Source: Mesopusillimonas faecipullorum
GTDB taxonomy: Bacteria; Pseudomonadota; Gammaproteobacteria; Burkholderiales; Burkholderiaceae_B
Length of the DNA: 64,000 nucleotides
Assembly: GCF_020539505.1 (NCBI RefSeq)
Contig: NZ_JACDXW010000002.1
Span: 62,001 to 126,000, forward strand
Reading direction: 5' to 3'
Part shown: in pieces, positions 55,790 through 63,660 of the stretch
How positions within the stretch are numbered: the first letter of the stretch is position 1
How the letters are laid out: the number at the start of each line of letters is the position of its first letter
Made by a program: the position numbers and the translations under genes
Notes under the pieces: generated by a model
Told to the model about the DNA's origin: nothing
What the model saw: the letters and a program-made list of their open reading frames with translations, nothing else
Database searches by the model: none

Positions 55790-56221
55790 TTAGAAAAAGT
55801 ATTTGCCAATGACCTTTGCCGCGTCGAAGTCGGTTTTCCCAAGCCAGGTGATGTCGCTCTTGATCAGATTCGGACCATCAAAGTTGTTTTGCAGAAATGC
55901 GCCCCCTGTAATTTGCTTGGCTTGTGGGCTGTACATCACCACGTAGCTCGCAGTAATGCAATCGTGGGGTTTGCAACCCCAATAAACGGTATAGGTTTTG
56001 CCATCTACCGTTTCGCTAGTGGGTGGTGCCGTAGTACCGAAGGACTCAAGCCACGACGCATTTGAGAGAAATGGCTCCATGACCCGCTTGAACTCGGCTG
56101 CCAAGGCCGGATCAGCTTGAGCGGCTTCATATAAATACAAACCGGTTTGCTGAGCATGGGTGCTGGGTGCAAAGAGGGTGAAGGGTAGCGCCAGGAGCGG
56201 GGCGGCAATGGTTTTGAACAT
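55790..56221 (-). CDS. ivy: Inhibitor of vertebrate lysozyme, Ivy family
   Basis: Periplasmic inhibitor of C-type lysozyme that protects peptidoglycan. The signal peptide MFKTIAAPLLALPFTLFAPS with THAQQ is followed by a 120-residue mature domain. The inhibitory loop CKPHDC (residues 83-88), the hallmark of Ivy that enters the lysozyme active site, is exact. Other family features are PFLSNASWLESFGTTAPP and ITGGAFLQNN. Length 143. Freestanding and leftward. Confidence 0.93.
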   Translation of the reverse strand: MFKTIAAPLLALPFTLFAPSTHAQQTGLYLYEAAQADPALAAEFKRVMEPFLSNASWLESFGTTAPPTSETVDGKTYTVYWGCKPHDCITASYVVMYSPQAKQITGGAFLQNNFDGPNLIKSDITWLGKTDFDAAKVIGKYFF

Positions 56222-56397
56222 GGTTTCTTCCCGGGGATGTTGCTTGACTTAAATCATAAGGGGCTAGCGCGCATAATGAAAGGGCACAACCGCATTGCAT
56301 AACGATTGCACCCTGTTTCATGCTGATGCAAACAGGTGAGGCAAGGTGTTGATTCCGCTATATGCTGTACTTGTCCCAATGGCATAAGGATTGGACA

Positions 56398-56877
56398 ATG
56401 AAAAGACGAGCTGTTGTGCTGGCGCTCTTGCTGGGCGGTATGGCTGCGCCATTGAGCGCGTTTGCGGGGCCTCCTCGACGACACGAAAGAAAAGGAAGGC
56501 CAGGCAAACATGATCATGCTGATCCAGCCCGTGATCGTCATCGGTCTATGAGTGATCGCCGCTGGGAGCGAGGCGATAGGCGTCGCGACGCCTACGCTGA
56601 CCTTGTCTATGCGGGGATTACGGCCGCTTTGGCACGGCGGTACGCGCGCGATGCGGGGTTGCGGGGTTATGCCTCATTGCCACCTGGCATACGTAAGAAC
56701 TTGGCACGGGGCAGGCCTTTGCCCCCTGGCCTGGCAAAAAGAAAACTGCCCCCGCGTTTGTTGGGTCGCCTGCCGCGCTATCCAGGTTATGAGTGGCGGG
56801 TTAGCGGCACAGACTTGTTGCTGATTTCAGCTACCAGCGTGGTGGTCGCTGACGTCCTGTACGACGTTTTTGACTGA
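56398..56877 (+). CDS. CigR/RcnB-like exported protein
   Basis: Exported protein of 159 residues. The signal peptide MKRRAVVLALLLGGMAAPLS with AFA is followed by a very basic, His/Arg-rich segment (about 25-60). The C-terminal domain with GLRGYASLPPGIRKNLARGR, PLPPGLAKRKLP, LLGRLPRYPGYEWRVSGTDL and LLISATSVVVADVLYDVFD is the CigR-type pattern. CigR of Salmonella is an anti-virulence regulator/effector; whether that applies here is unknown. AAGGA precedes the ATG; the upstream extension to 56362 is not needed. Confidence 0.82.
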   Translation: MKRRAVVLALLLGGMAAPLSAFAGPPRRHERKGRPGKHDHADPARDRHRSMSDRRWERGDRRRDAYADLVYAGITAALARRYARDAGLRGYASLPPGIRKNLARGRPLPPGLAKRKLPPRLLGRLPRYPGYEWRVSGTDLLLISATSVVVADVLYDVFD

Positions 56878-56885
56878 CGTTTGGG

Positions 56886-57539
56886 TCAGGGTTTAAGTAG
56901 CGCGGCGACTTCCGCCTTGGTAGCGGCGCGGGTGCGTTTTGTAATGGCAGTGCCGTCGTAAGTGTAGACATCGACCTTGTCGGCGTGTTGTGCACTAGGC
57001 GTAGTCAAGACTAGCTGAGAACCCTTGGCGGCAACCTTGATCTGCTTTGAGCAAGACCCTATGCGTGGCGAAATGCGGTAACCGGTGCGATCGAGAACCA
57101 CCCACATGTAATGAACAGCGCATTGAGTTTCGCCGTCGCTGATGGCGATTAATGCGGCGTGGGCATCGTCTATCTGGTAGGCATAGGTAATATCGAGCCG
57201 CCCTTGAACGGCGGGCTGTAGTGGAGTGCCGTCCAGGTAAAGCCTGGAGTCGTAAAAGTATTCGCTGGTCTGTACGGATAAAGTACCGTGTGGGGTTTCG
57301 AAAGACAGCGAAGAAGGCGGATCGCGCCACTCGGCGTGGGCCCGCGGTTCAAGAACGGCCAAGCCAAGTAAAAACGTATACGAAATGGCCCGAAACAAGG
57401 ACGCGAGGCGTTGATGCGGCGAGCGCTGCGCAGGAGCGCGAGTAGCGGCGGAAAGCACAGTGGCGTGATAAAGCAAGTGCTTGCTGATGAGCAAGTTTTT
57501 TGTTTGAGCCGGATAAATCTGACTCCTCAAGATTATCAT
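56886..57539 (-). CDS. Hypothetical exported protein
   Basis: I do not recognise this protein. The mature region (EWRDPPSSLSFETPHGTLSV onward) follows a credible signal segment, AISYTFLLGLAVLEPRAHA. It has two Cys (TQCAVHY, GSCSKQ) likely paired and a TPHGTLSVQTSEYFYDSRLY strand-rich fold. The frame is open to 57539, but the first 45 residues are atypical and no ATG stands just before the signal segment; a GTG start near residue 28 is plausible. It converges with the CigR-like gene with an 8-base gap. Confidence 0.55.
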   Translation of the reverse strand: MIILRSQIYPAQTKNLLISKHLLYHATVLSAATRAPAQRSPHQRLASLFRAISYTFLLGLAVLEPRAHAEWRDPPSSLSFETPHGTLSVQTSEYFYDSRLYLDGTPLQPAVQGRLDITYAYQIDDAHAALIAISDGETQCAVHYMWVVLDRTGYRISPRIGSCSKQIKVAAKGSQLVLTTPSAQHADKVDVYTYDGTAITKRTRAATKAEVAALLKP

Positions 57540-57763
57540 GTTTTCAAGGGTAAAAATTGTATTTGGCTGTTCCCGCGCTCTAAGCGAACCATCTTGTATC
57601 TCTAAGGCTTAAAGCACTATGCCGGCTTAGGCCACAAGGGCGTTGCGCCGCGCTTTTATCCGTTGGTATTGTCCGATCTGGTGAGTCGCTAGCCAGCCTG
57701 TCAAGATGCGTATTCCCGGCTTGCATGCCGGGCAATGGGCGAGTTTGGCAGGAGACTCACGGG

Positions 57764-58558
57764 ATGATGAAAAAAGTAGCTAGCACCTTGGGAATAATGG
57801 CATTGATGCTTTTGGCCGGTTGCGGTTCATGGTACCCCACAGCCATCGGTCTCGGTCCGGCGCAGCGTCCGACCCCAGCTGGGACAGCGTATTTCGATTT
57901 CTCATGGGAGCTCTCGGGAGACCGCCAAGCAGCACCGCTGCAGGTTTTCGATGATGGCCACCGTATGTGGATGCAGTTCTCACCGTATCAGGGTGAGCCT
58001 GCTCTGTGGCAGCCGGCACCTGAAGGCAAGATGTTGGCGCTTGCTTATCAGCGGCAAGGCCCCTACCTGGTAATAGAGCCTGTCCAAAATACAGTGCTAG
58101 TGCAAGCTCAGGGTCGGCAAGCTAAGGTTCAACGTCAGATGGCGGCAGAACCACCGTCCGAGGCGCCCCAGACGACAGCATCACAAGCTTCCCCGGCTGC
58201 ACTGGCGCCAGATCAGCATCCGGCAGTGACACTCTCACCGGTAGAGCAGGATGTTTCCCCACTCATTGCTTTTTCCGTAGAGCGTGGGGACGGCCATATG
58301 CGTCGCACCCTGACGCGCTGGGCTGAGCAGGCCGGCTGGGTGTTTCAGGGCGAACATTGGAGCGTGGATGTGGACATTCCCGTTTCAGGCGATGCGGTCT
58401 TCGAACTTCCTTTCGAGCAGGCCGTACAGGCATTGCTCGCAGCAACGGAGTTGTCGGATAGGCCTTTGCAGCCTTGTTTCTATTCCAACAAAGTCGTTCG
58501 TGTCGTTGCCTTTGCGCAGGCTTGCGACCGCACGGCCAGCCCCGGGGAGCATGTATGA
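57764..58558 (+). CDS. Type IVb pilus protein, TcpQ/PilL-N type lipoprotein
   Basis: Lipoprotein of 264 residues. Signal MMKKVASTLGIMALMLLAGC ends in the lipobox LAGC. The middle segment (AAPLQVFDDGHRMWMQFSPY) resembles a VirB9-like or CpaC-type strand region. The C-terminal part from FSVERGDGHMRRTLTRWAEQ through AGWVFQGEHWSVDVDIPVSG to FEQAVQALLAATELSDRPLQ is the TcpQ domain that helps secretin assembly in type IVb pili. It overlaps the secretin gene by four bases (ATGA). CAGGAGACTCACGGG precedes the ATG. Confidence 0.82.
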   Translation: MMKKVASTLGIMALMLLAGCGSWYPTAIGLGPAQRPTPAGTAYFDFSWELSGDRQAAPLQVFDDGHRMWMQFSPYQGEPALWQPAPEGKMLALAYQRQGPYLVIEPVQNTVLVQAQGRQAKVQRQMAAEPPSEAPQTTASQASPAALAPDQHPAVTLSPVEQDVSPLIAFSVERGDGHMRRTLTRWAEQAGWVFQGEHWSVDVDIPVSGDAVFELPFEQAVQALLAATELSDRPLQPCFYSNKVVRVVAFAQACDRTASPGEHV

Positions 58559-60144
58559 GCGGTCGACTGATAGCCTTGATACCTTTGTTATGGCTAGGAG
58601 GGTGCGCCTTGCTGGATATGAAACAGCAGGTAGACACTCAGGCAGCTCAAGCAAAACAAGAACTCCAACAAAGGCAGCAAGGGTTTCGTGCGGCTTTGAA
58701 CGACGAGCACGCAAGGCGCGCCAGCCGCCATGTGGATCGTCCTTGGTTGGCGGGCAAGGCGCAGCCCCTTGCTCGCGAGCTTGTTCTTCCGCCCGCCTTG
58801 CGGGCAAATGTGCAAACGACCATGATTTTCTCTGAACCAGCAGCCGATCTTGAGCACATCGCACAGCGTATTACCCAGGCCACAGGCATCCCCGTGCAGG
58901 TCAAGCCTGATGCCACCTGGCCGCTGACTTGGTTTGGTCCCCGCATGGCGGCCCAAGGCGCGCAAGGCAGCAGCAATCAAGCCGGCGGTAGCTTGTCTGG
59001 GTGGATGCTTGAAGGTGGGCCGGCGCCTTTGGCACAACTGCTGGATAGACTTGCGGCGCGCCTTGGCGTGTCGTGGCGCTATGAAAATGAGCGCATAGAG
59101 TTTTATAGATTAGAGACACGGGTCTTCGAGTTGCCTTCCATGTTGCTTGATGCTCAGGCCGAGGCCGCCATGGGAAGCAGCGACGGGCAGACTGAGGGAG
59201 GTTTCAGCAGCGTTTCGCGTACCACGCTTAGCTCGGGGCAGGCGCCCTTGGTCGAAAGTCTGCGTCAGCGAGTTGAAGCATTCCTGACGCAGGCGGGGCA
59301 GGTTGTAGCCGTACAAGGCGCCAGTGCCAGCCTGGTGGTCACCGACACGCCAGAAGTCCTGCGTCGCGTTGCGCAGTATCTTGAACGCGAGAATCGCGTG
59401 TTGACTCGACGGGTGCGTATTCTTTTTGAAGAGCTGACGCTTGCGTTGGATGAGCGGGGTGAACTAGGCATAGATTGGCAAGGTGTTTTCACCCATGCGC
59501 GAGCCATGGCAGCCATGGGCTCTGGTGCGCCGGTCGAAAATGCCGTTGGCAGTGTCTCTGCGTTGATTGCTCAAGGGCCGTTCCAAGGCTCAGAGCTTTT
59601 ACTTCAGGCGCTTGGAAGCTCAGGTAAGGTGGTGCGTCGACACGTTGTGCCTGTGCTGACCTTGAACCGCAGGCCGGTCACCCATGCGGTACGTACCACC
59701 TTTTCTTATATAGACGAGGTGCAGACGACCGCTGTCCGAGACGATGCCGCCTTGGCTTTGCCTGCTGTGTCCGTCAGCCAGAAACGGCAAACAGTGGGGA
59801 CTTTAATTACCCTGGTTCCCGATGTGCGGGAAGATGGTCGTATCCTTATGTCGGTGGCGTACGACAGTACAACGGCCCAACCTCTGAAAACCATACGTTT
59901 TGGTGATCAAGAGCACCCGCTTCAGCTGCAACAGCTCACGGTAGAGGGCAACGGTACGGTACAACAACTGGCTTTGCAGCCTGGGCAGCCGCTGGTGATT
60001 GCAGGGTTCGACAAGGTTCAATCCAGCACCGAAGAAAGGCGCTTGAACCCTGGGGCGCCGCTGCTGTTAGGCGGGGGGGACACGGTGGCTCAGCAGCGTC
60101 TGACCACACTGATGGTGATCACGGCACAGGTGGAAGAGGGTTGA
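58555..60144 (+). CDS. pilN: Type IVb pilus outer-membrane secretin, PilN family
   Basis: Secretin lipoprotein of 529 residues that would form the outer-membrane pore of a type IVb pilus. Lipobox LGGC at about residue 17. An N-domain (IFSEPAADLEHIAQRITQAT, GIPVQVKPDATWPLTWFG) is followed by the secretin core (VAVQGASASLVVTDTPEVLR; RRVAQYLERENRVLTRRVRI; LSQ-like GTLITLVPDVREDGRILMSV; PLVIAGFDKVQSSTEERRLN). The frame is open earlier (58474) but the ATG at 58555 overlaps the upstream stop. No pilO, pilP, ATPase, platform or pilin gene follows in the window. Confidence 0.87.
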   Translation: MSGRLIALIPLLWLGGCALLDMKQQVDTQAAQAKQELQQRQQGFRAALNDEHARRASRHVDRPWLAGKAQPLARELVLPPALRANVQTTMIFSEPAADLEHIAQRITQATGIPVQVKPDATWPLTWFGPRMAAQGAQGSSNQAGGSLSGWMLEGGPAPLAQLLDRLAARLGVSWRYENERIEFYRLETRVFELPSMLLDAQAEAAMGSSDGQTEGGFSSVSRTTLSSGQAPLVESLRQRVEAFLTQAGQVVAVQGASASLVVTDTPEVLRRVAQYLERENRVLTRRVRILFEELTLALDERGELGIDWQGVFTHARAMAAMGSGAPVENAVGSVSALIAQGPFQGSELLLQALGSSGKVVRRHVVPVLTLNRRPVTHAVRTTFSYIDEVQTTAVRDDAALALPAVSVSQKRQTVGTLITLVPDVREDGRILMSVAYDSTTAQPLKTIRFGDQEHPLQLQQLTVEGNGTVQQLALQPGQPLVIAGFDKVQSSTEERRLNPGAPLLLGGGDTVAQQRLTTLMVITAQVEEG

Positions 60145-60156
60145 GCGGCTGTGGGC

Positions 60157-61404
60157 TCAGGGGGGTGTCGTAGTGGCAGACCAATTGGCGATCAGCGCAC
60201 GTTCGTCATCGGTCATGTTGGTGATATTGCCCAAGGGCATATAGCCGTTAGCCACCACTTGTTTGATAAGAGCGGGGTTAAGCAGCAGCTGTGCTTCGGT
60301 TTCCAGGGTGATGCCTGCTGGCGCGGCAGCCATGCCCGCAAAGCTGGGTTTGGCTGCGTGGCATTCCACGCAACGTGCCTGCATGATGGCCATGACGTTC
60401 GCGGTCGTTGTTTGTTGGCTGGCTGCGTTGGCTTCGATGGCGGATAGGCTTGGGGAAGAGCTCGCCTCGTGGGGCTGAGTTGCGGGAGCGGCGATCCAGC
60501 CAACTGCAATAAGCAGCGCTACACCGGCTACGGGATAAGCCAGGGCATTACGACCGCTGTGCAACAGCACGAAGTATTGCCGGATCAGAGCGCCAGCAAA
60601 GATAAAGAGGCTCATGATGAGCCAGGCTTGCGGATGGGTATAGGTAAAGGAATAGTGGTTGCTCAGCATCAGCAGCACTACCGGCAGTGTGAAGTAGGTG
60701 TTGTGCACCGAGCGTTGCTTACCGCGTTTGCCATCCAGCGGGTTGGAAGCCTGACCATTTTTTAAAGCCGAGACCATACGACGCTGGCCGGGGATGATCC
60801 AGAAAAAAACGTTTGCTGACATGCACGTGGCCATGACGGCGCCGGTTAGCAGGAATGCGGCACGCCCCGGAAATAGCTGGCAACTCAGATAGGCTGTGAT
60901 CACCATCATCAAGGCAACCGCCAGGCTGAGCAAGCCGTCGCGTTCCATATTAGGGCTTAGCCGGCGACAGAGCTGGTCATAAATGACCCATCCCGCAACC
61001 AGGAACAGCACCGCCAAAACCGCAGCTTGCCAACCCTGTAAGGCGGCTGCCCAGGCCCATTCGCTGCTGCGATTGACCAGGTAAAAGTCGGGGCGCGCCA
61101 AATACATGAACGAGAACAGGGCAAAGCCCGAGAGCCAGGTGGTGTAGGCTTTCCAGAACGACCAGTGCAGGTCATTGGGCAGTTCGGCCGGGCTGGTGAG
61201 GTATTTTTGATTATGGTAGAAACCGCCGCCGTGTACCGCCCACATTTCGCCAGCGACGCCGCGCTGCTTAGCTGCCGCCGGAGGGGGGCGCAAGCTGTTG
61301 TCCAGCATGACGAAATAGATGGACTCTCCTATCCAGGCGATGGCGGCAATGACATGAAGCCAGCGCAGCAGCAAATTGCCGTACTCGATAAGAAAAGCAT
61401 GCAT
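60157..61404 (-). CDS. puuD: Membrane urate hydroxylase PuuD with C-terminal cytochrome c
   Basis: PuuD oxidises urate to 5-hydroxyisourate and passes electrons to the respiratory chain. About eight membrane helices (for example NLLLRWLHVIAAIAWIGESI and GWQAAVLAVLFLVAGWVIYD) form DUF989. A periplasmic linker leads to a cytochrome c domain with CVECH (haem) and a distal Met in NGYMPLGN. The ATG at 61402-61404 shares a base with the hiuH stop (TGATG), so the two are translationally coupled; 415 residues. The electron path avoids hydrogen peroxide, unlike soluble uricase. Confidence 0.93.
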   Translation of the reverse strand: MHAFLIEYGNLLLRWLHVIAAIAWIGESIYFVMLDNSLRPPPAAAKQRGVAGEMWAVHGGGFYHNQKYLTSPAELPNDLHWSFWKAYTTWLSGFALFSFMYLARPDFYLVNRSSEWAWAAALQGWQAAVLAVLFLVAGWVIYDQLCRRLSPNMERDGLLSLAVALMMVITAYLSCQLFPGRAAFLLTGAVMATCMSANVFFWIIPGQRRMVSALKNGQASNPLDGKRGKQRSVHNTYFTLPVVLLMLSNHYSFTYTHPQAWLIMSLFIFAGALIRQYFVLLHSGRNALAYPVAGVALLIAVGWIAAPATQPHEASSSPSLSAIEANAASQQTTTANVMAIMQARCVECHAAKPSFAGMAAAPAGITLETEAQLLLNPALIKQVVANGYMPLGNITNMTDDERALIANWSATTTPP

Positions 61405-61757
61405 CAACTGCCCCGATAAGTGGAATAGGCCCATGGCGTGGCAACCAGCGGAACATGGTAGTTCTGGTCTGGGTGGGCGACGCCGAAACGCAATACAACT
61501 TCGTTCAGAAAGCGAGGCTCAGGCAAGGGTACGCCCAAGGCAGCGTAGTAGTCTCCCAGGGCAAAGCGCAGCTCGTACAGGCCGGCCACCATGTCGTCAC
61601 CCTCAAGCAGCGGCGCATCGCAACGACCGTCGGCATTCGTACTGGTTTGCGCCAGGAGTAGGATGCGGTCACCCTCAATACGATACAGGCTTAGATGGAC
61701 ACCCTGGGCAGGCTTGCCGTTCAGGGTGTCCAGGACATGGGTGGAGATTTTTCCCAT
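61404..61757 (-). CDS. hiuH: 5-hydroxyisourate hydrolase (transthyretin-like)
   Basis: HiuH hydrolyses 5-hydroxyisourate to OHCU, the step after PuuD. The 117-residue product begins MGKISTHVLDTLNGKPAQGV and ends YHVPLVATPWAYSTYRGS, with the C-terminal tetrapeptide YRGS diagnostic of the enzyme (not hormone-binding transthyretin). His, Arg and Ser active-site residues are in the usual places. The frame opens to 61880, but the ATG at 61755-61757 is the family start. Confidence 0.95.
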   Translation of the reverse strand: MGKISTHVLDTLNGKPAQGVHLSLYRIEGDRILLLAQTSTNADGRCDAPLLEGDDMVAGLYELRFALGDYYAALGVPLPEPRFLNEVVLRFGVAHPDQNYHVPLVATPWAYSTYRGS

Positions 61758-61827
61758 GGTTTGTCTCGCTGTGCGGCCGCTTTTTTTTGCCTGACTCGGG
61801 AAAGTCGCGCGGCATAGCGCTTTCCCC

Positions 61828-61880
61828 AATTGTTGACAATTTATGTTGACGATTCTGTTGCGGCCACCAATAATTGTCAA
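61828..61880 (+). promoter_or_regulatory. Promoter and repeated operator between hiuH and the FCD regulator
   Basis: TTGACG (61846-61851), 17 bases and AATAAT (61869-61874) form a promoter toward the regulator gene. The same octamer occurs as TTGACAAT (61833-61840, inside the palindrome AATTGT-TG-ACAATT, 61828-61841) and inverted as ATTGTCAA (61873-61880), overlapping that -10. These are likely binding sites for the adjacent GntR/FCD protein, controlling both directions. Confidence 0.65.
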
Positions 61881-61911
61881 TAGAAGATTTCCTTAATGAC
61901 GAATGTTTGCC

Positions 61912-62688
61912 ATGACCACCCAGTCTCTTGCGGGCTCCGCTATTTCTCACCCCGAAGCGCCCAGGCCCTCGTCCTTCCTCGAGGGTAGGGCCGGAGCTTC
62001 CGAGGTAGATCGGGTTCATGCCGAAATCTTTGATGCCATGATGGACGGTCGTCTAAAGCCGGGTGCCAAGCTGACGGAATCTGCGCTCTGCTCGATTTTT
62101 CTATGCTCCAGGGCCACCGTAAGAGGGGCATTGGCCCAGTTGGCTCACGACCGGCTGGTAGTGCTGCAAGCCAACCGTGGCGCTTTTGTCTGGCTGCCAA
62201 CGCGTAAAGAAACGCAAGATGTATTCGAGGCGCGACGCGATCTTGAAAGCGTTTTGATAGACCGTTTGCTGAGCCTCGAAAATCTTGCCGACCTGCTACA
62301 GCCATTGCGTAAATTGGTTCAGCAAGAGCAGCAGGCTTTCGAGTCGGGCGACCGGCTTAGCTGGTTGCGTCTGTCACACGCTTTTCATGTGCGCTTGGCT
62401 CAGCTCACGGGCAACGAGGTATTGGCAGAAATGATGCATCTTCTTTGTGCACGCAGCACGCTGATCATCGCTTGCTACGACACGCCAGGCTCACATAGCT
62501 GCACCTATGGCGAACACCTCAATATTCTTGATCTGCTGGCCCAACATGATAGCGACGCGGTTCGTACAGCCATGCATCATCATTTGCAGTCCTGCGAGCA
62601 TCGCTTAAGTCAGATCGAACAACCTGTTCTTGATCCCTGGGCTGCCTTCAGTGTCAAACCCGGTCAACAGGTGGCTCATGCAAGTTGA
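61912..62688 (+). CDS. GntR-family (FCD subfamily) regulator of urate genes
   Basis: DNA-binding regulator of about 258 residues. The winged helix (EIFDAMMDGRLKPGAKLTES, ALCSIFLCSRATVRGALAQL, LVVLQANRGAFVW) is followed by an all-helical FCD ligand domain with His and Asp residues for metal (SHAFHVRLAQLTG; YGEHLNILDLLAQHDSDAVR; AMHHHLQSCEHRL). It sits between and overlaps urate genes (11 bases with puuE), so it probably senses a purine breakdown product. Starts at 61903 and 61912 are both possible; neither has a strong ribosome site. Confidence 0.85.
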   Translation: MTTQSLAGSAISHPEAPRPSSFLEGRAGASEVDRVHAEIFDAMMDGRLKPGAKLTESALCSIFLCSRATVRGALAQLAHDRLVVLQANRGAFVWLPTRKETQDVFEARRDLESVLIDRLLSLENLADLLQPLRKLVQQEQQAFESGDRLSWLRLSHAFHVRLAQLTGNEVLAEMMHLLCARSTLIIACYDTPGSHSCTYGEHLNILDLLAQHDSDAVRTAMHHHLQSCEHRLSQIEQPVLDPWAAFSVKPGQQVAHAS

Positions 62689-63640
62689 TCCCTCGAACAA
62701 TGAGGCTCGCCCTTCTTATCCTCGCGATCTCATAGGCTATGGCCGCACACCGCCTTACGCCAACTGGCCGGGCAAGGCGCGTTTGGCTGTCCAGTTCGTC
62801 CTCAACTACGAGGAAGGCGCGGAGAACTGCGTTCTGCATGGGGACCCGACTTCCGAACAATTTCTCTCCGAAATCGTGGGGGCGGCGGCCTATGCCGATA
62901 GACACCTTTCCATGGAATCTATTTACGAGTATGGCTCGCGCGTAGGGGTATGGCGTATCTTGCGCGAGTTCGAGCGCCGGAGGCTGCCGCTCACGCTTTT
63001 CGGCGTGGGTATGGCACTCGAACGTAACGCCGAAGTCGCCCATGCATGCATGGAGCAAGGGCATGAAATTGCAGCGCATGGTTATCGCTGGATTCATTAT
63101 CAGGCGGTTTCAGAAGAGGTCGAACGTGCCCACATGCGCCAATGCATTCAAGCCTTCCAGGCCCTTACCGGCAGTCGCCCGCTGGGGTGGTACACCGGTC
63201 GTGACAGCCCGCGCACGCGCAGATTGTTGGTAGAGGAGGGTGGCTTTCTTTACGACTCCGATTACTACGGTGATGATCTTCCTTTCTGGACACTTGTGGA
63301 AACCTCCGATGGGGGCAAACACTCGCATCTGATAGTGCCGTATACCTTGGATACCAACGATATGCGGTTTGCTACGCCTCAAGGCTTCAATACCGGCGAG
63401 CATTTCTTTAATTATCTTAAAGATGCTTTCGATGTTCTCTACGCAGAAGGCGAAACGATACCGCGCATGCTGTCCGTGGGCTTGCACGCGCGCTTGATAG
63501 GGCGGCCGGCGCGCTTTGCCTCTTTGCAACGCTTTCTTGATTATGTTCAAGGTTATGAAAAGGTGTGGGTTTGCCGGCGCGTCGATATCGCGCGTCATTG
63601 GCGCGATACCCATCCCTACCTTGCGGGCAGCATGGCTTAG
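62678..63640 (+). CDS. puuE: Allantoinase PuuE (polysaccharide-deacetylase fold)
   Basis: PuuE opens the allantoin ring to allantoate. The 320-residue product has the family opening YPRDLIGYGRTPPYANWPGK, ARLAVQFVLNYEEGAENCVL, EYGSRVGVWRILREFERRRL, EIAAHGYRWIHYQAVSEEVE (NodB-type His) and RPLGWYTGRDSPRTRRLLVE, DSDYYGDDLPFW. It overlaps the regulator gene by 11 bases and precedes uraD by 20 bases. Confidence 0.94.
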   Translation: MQVDPSNNEARPSYPRDLIGYGRTPPYANWPGKARLAVQFVLNYEEGAENCVLHGDPTSEQFLSEIVGAAAYADRHLSMESIYEYGSRVGVWRILREFERRRLPLTLFGVGMALERNAEVAHACMEQGHEIAAHGYRWIHYQAVSEEVERAHMRQCIQAFQALTGSRPLGWYTGRDSPRTRRLLVEEGGFLYDSDYYGDDLPFWTLVETSDGGKHSHLIVPYTLDTNDMRFATPQGFNTGEHFFNYLKDAFDVLYAEGETIPRMLSVGLHARLIGRPARFASLQRFLDYVQGYEKVWVCRRVDIARHWRDTHPYLAGSMA

Positions 63641-63660
63641 CGATAAGGCTGGAGACAAAC

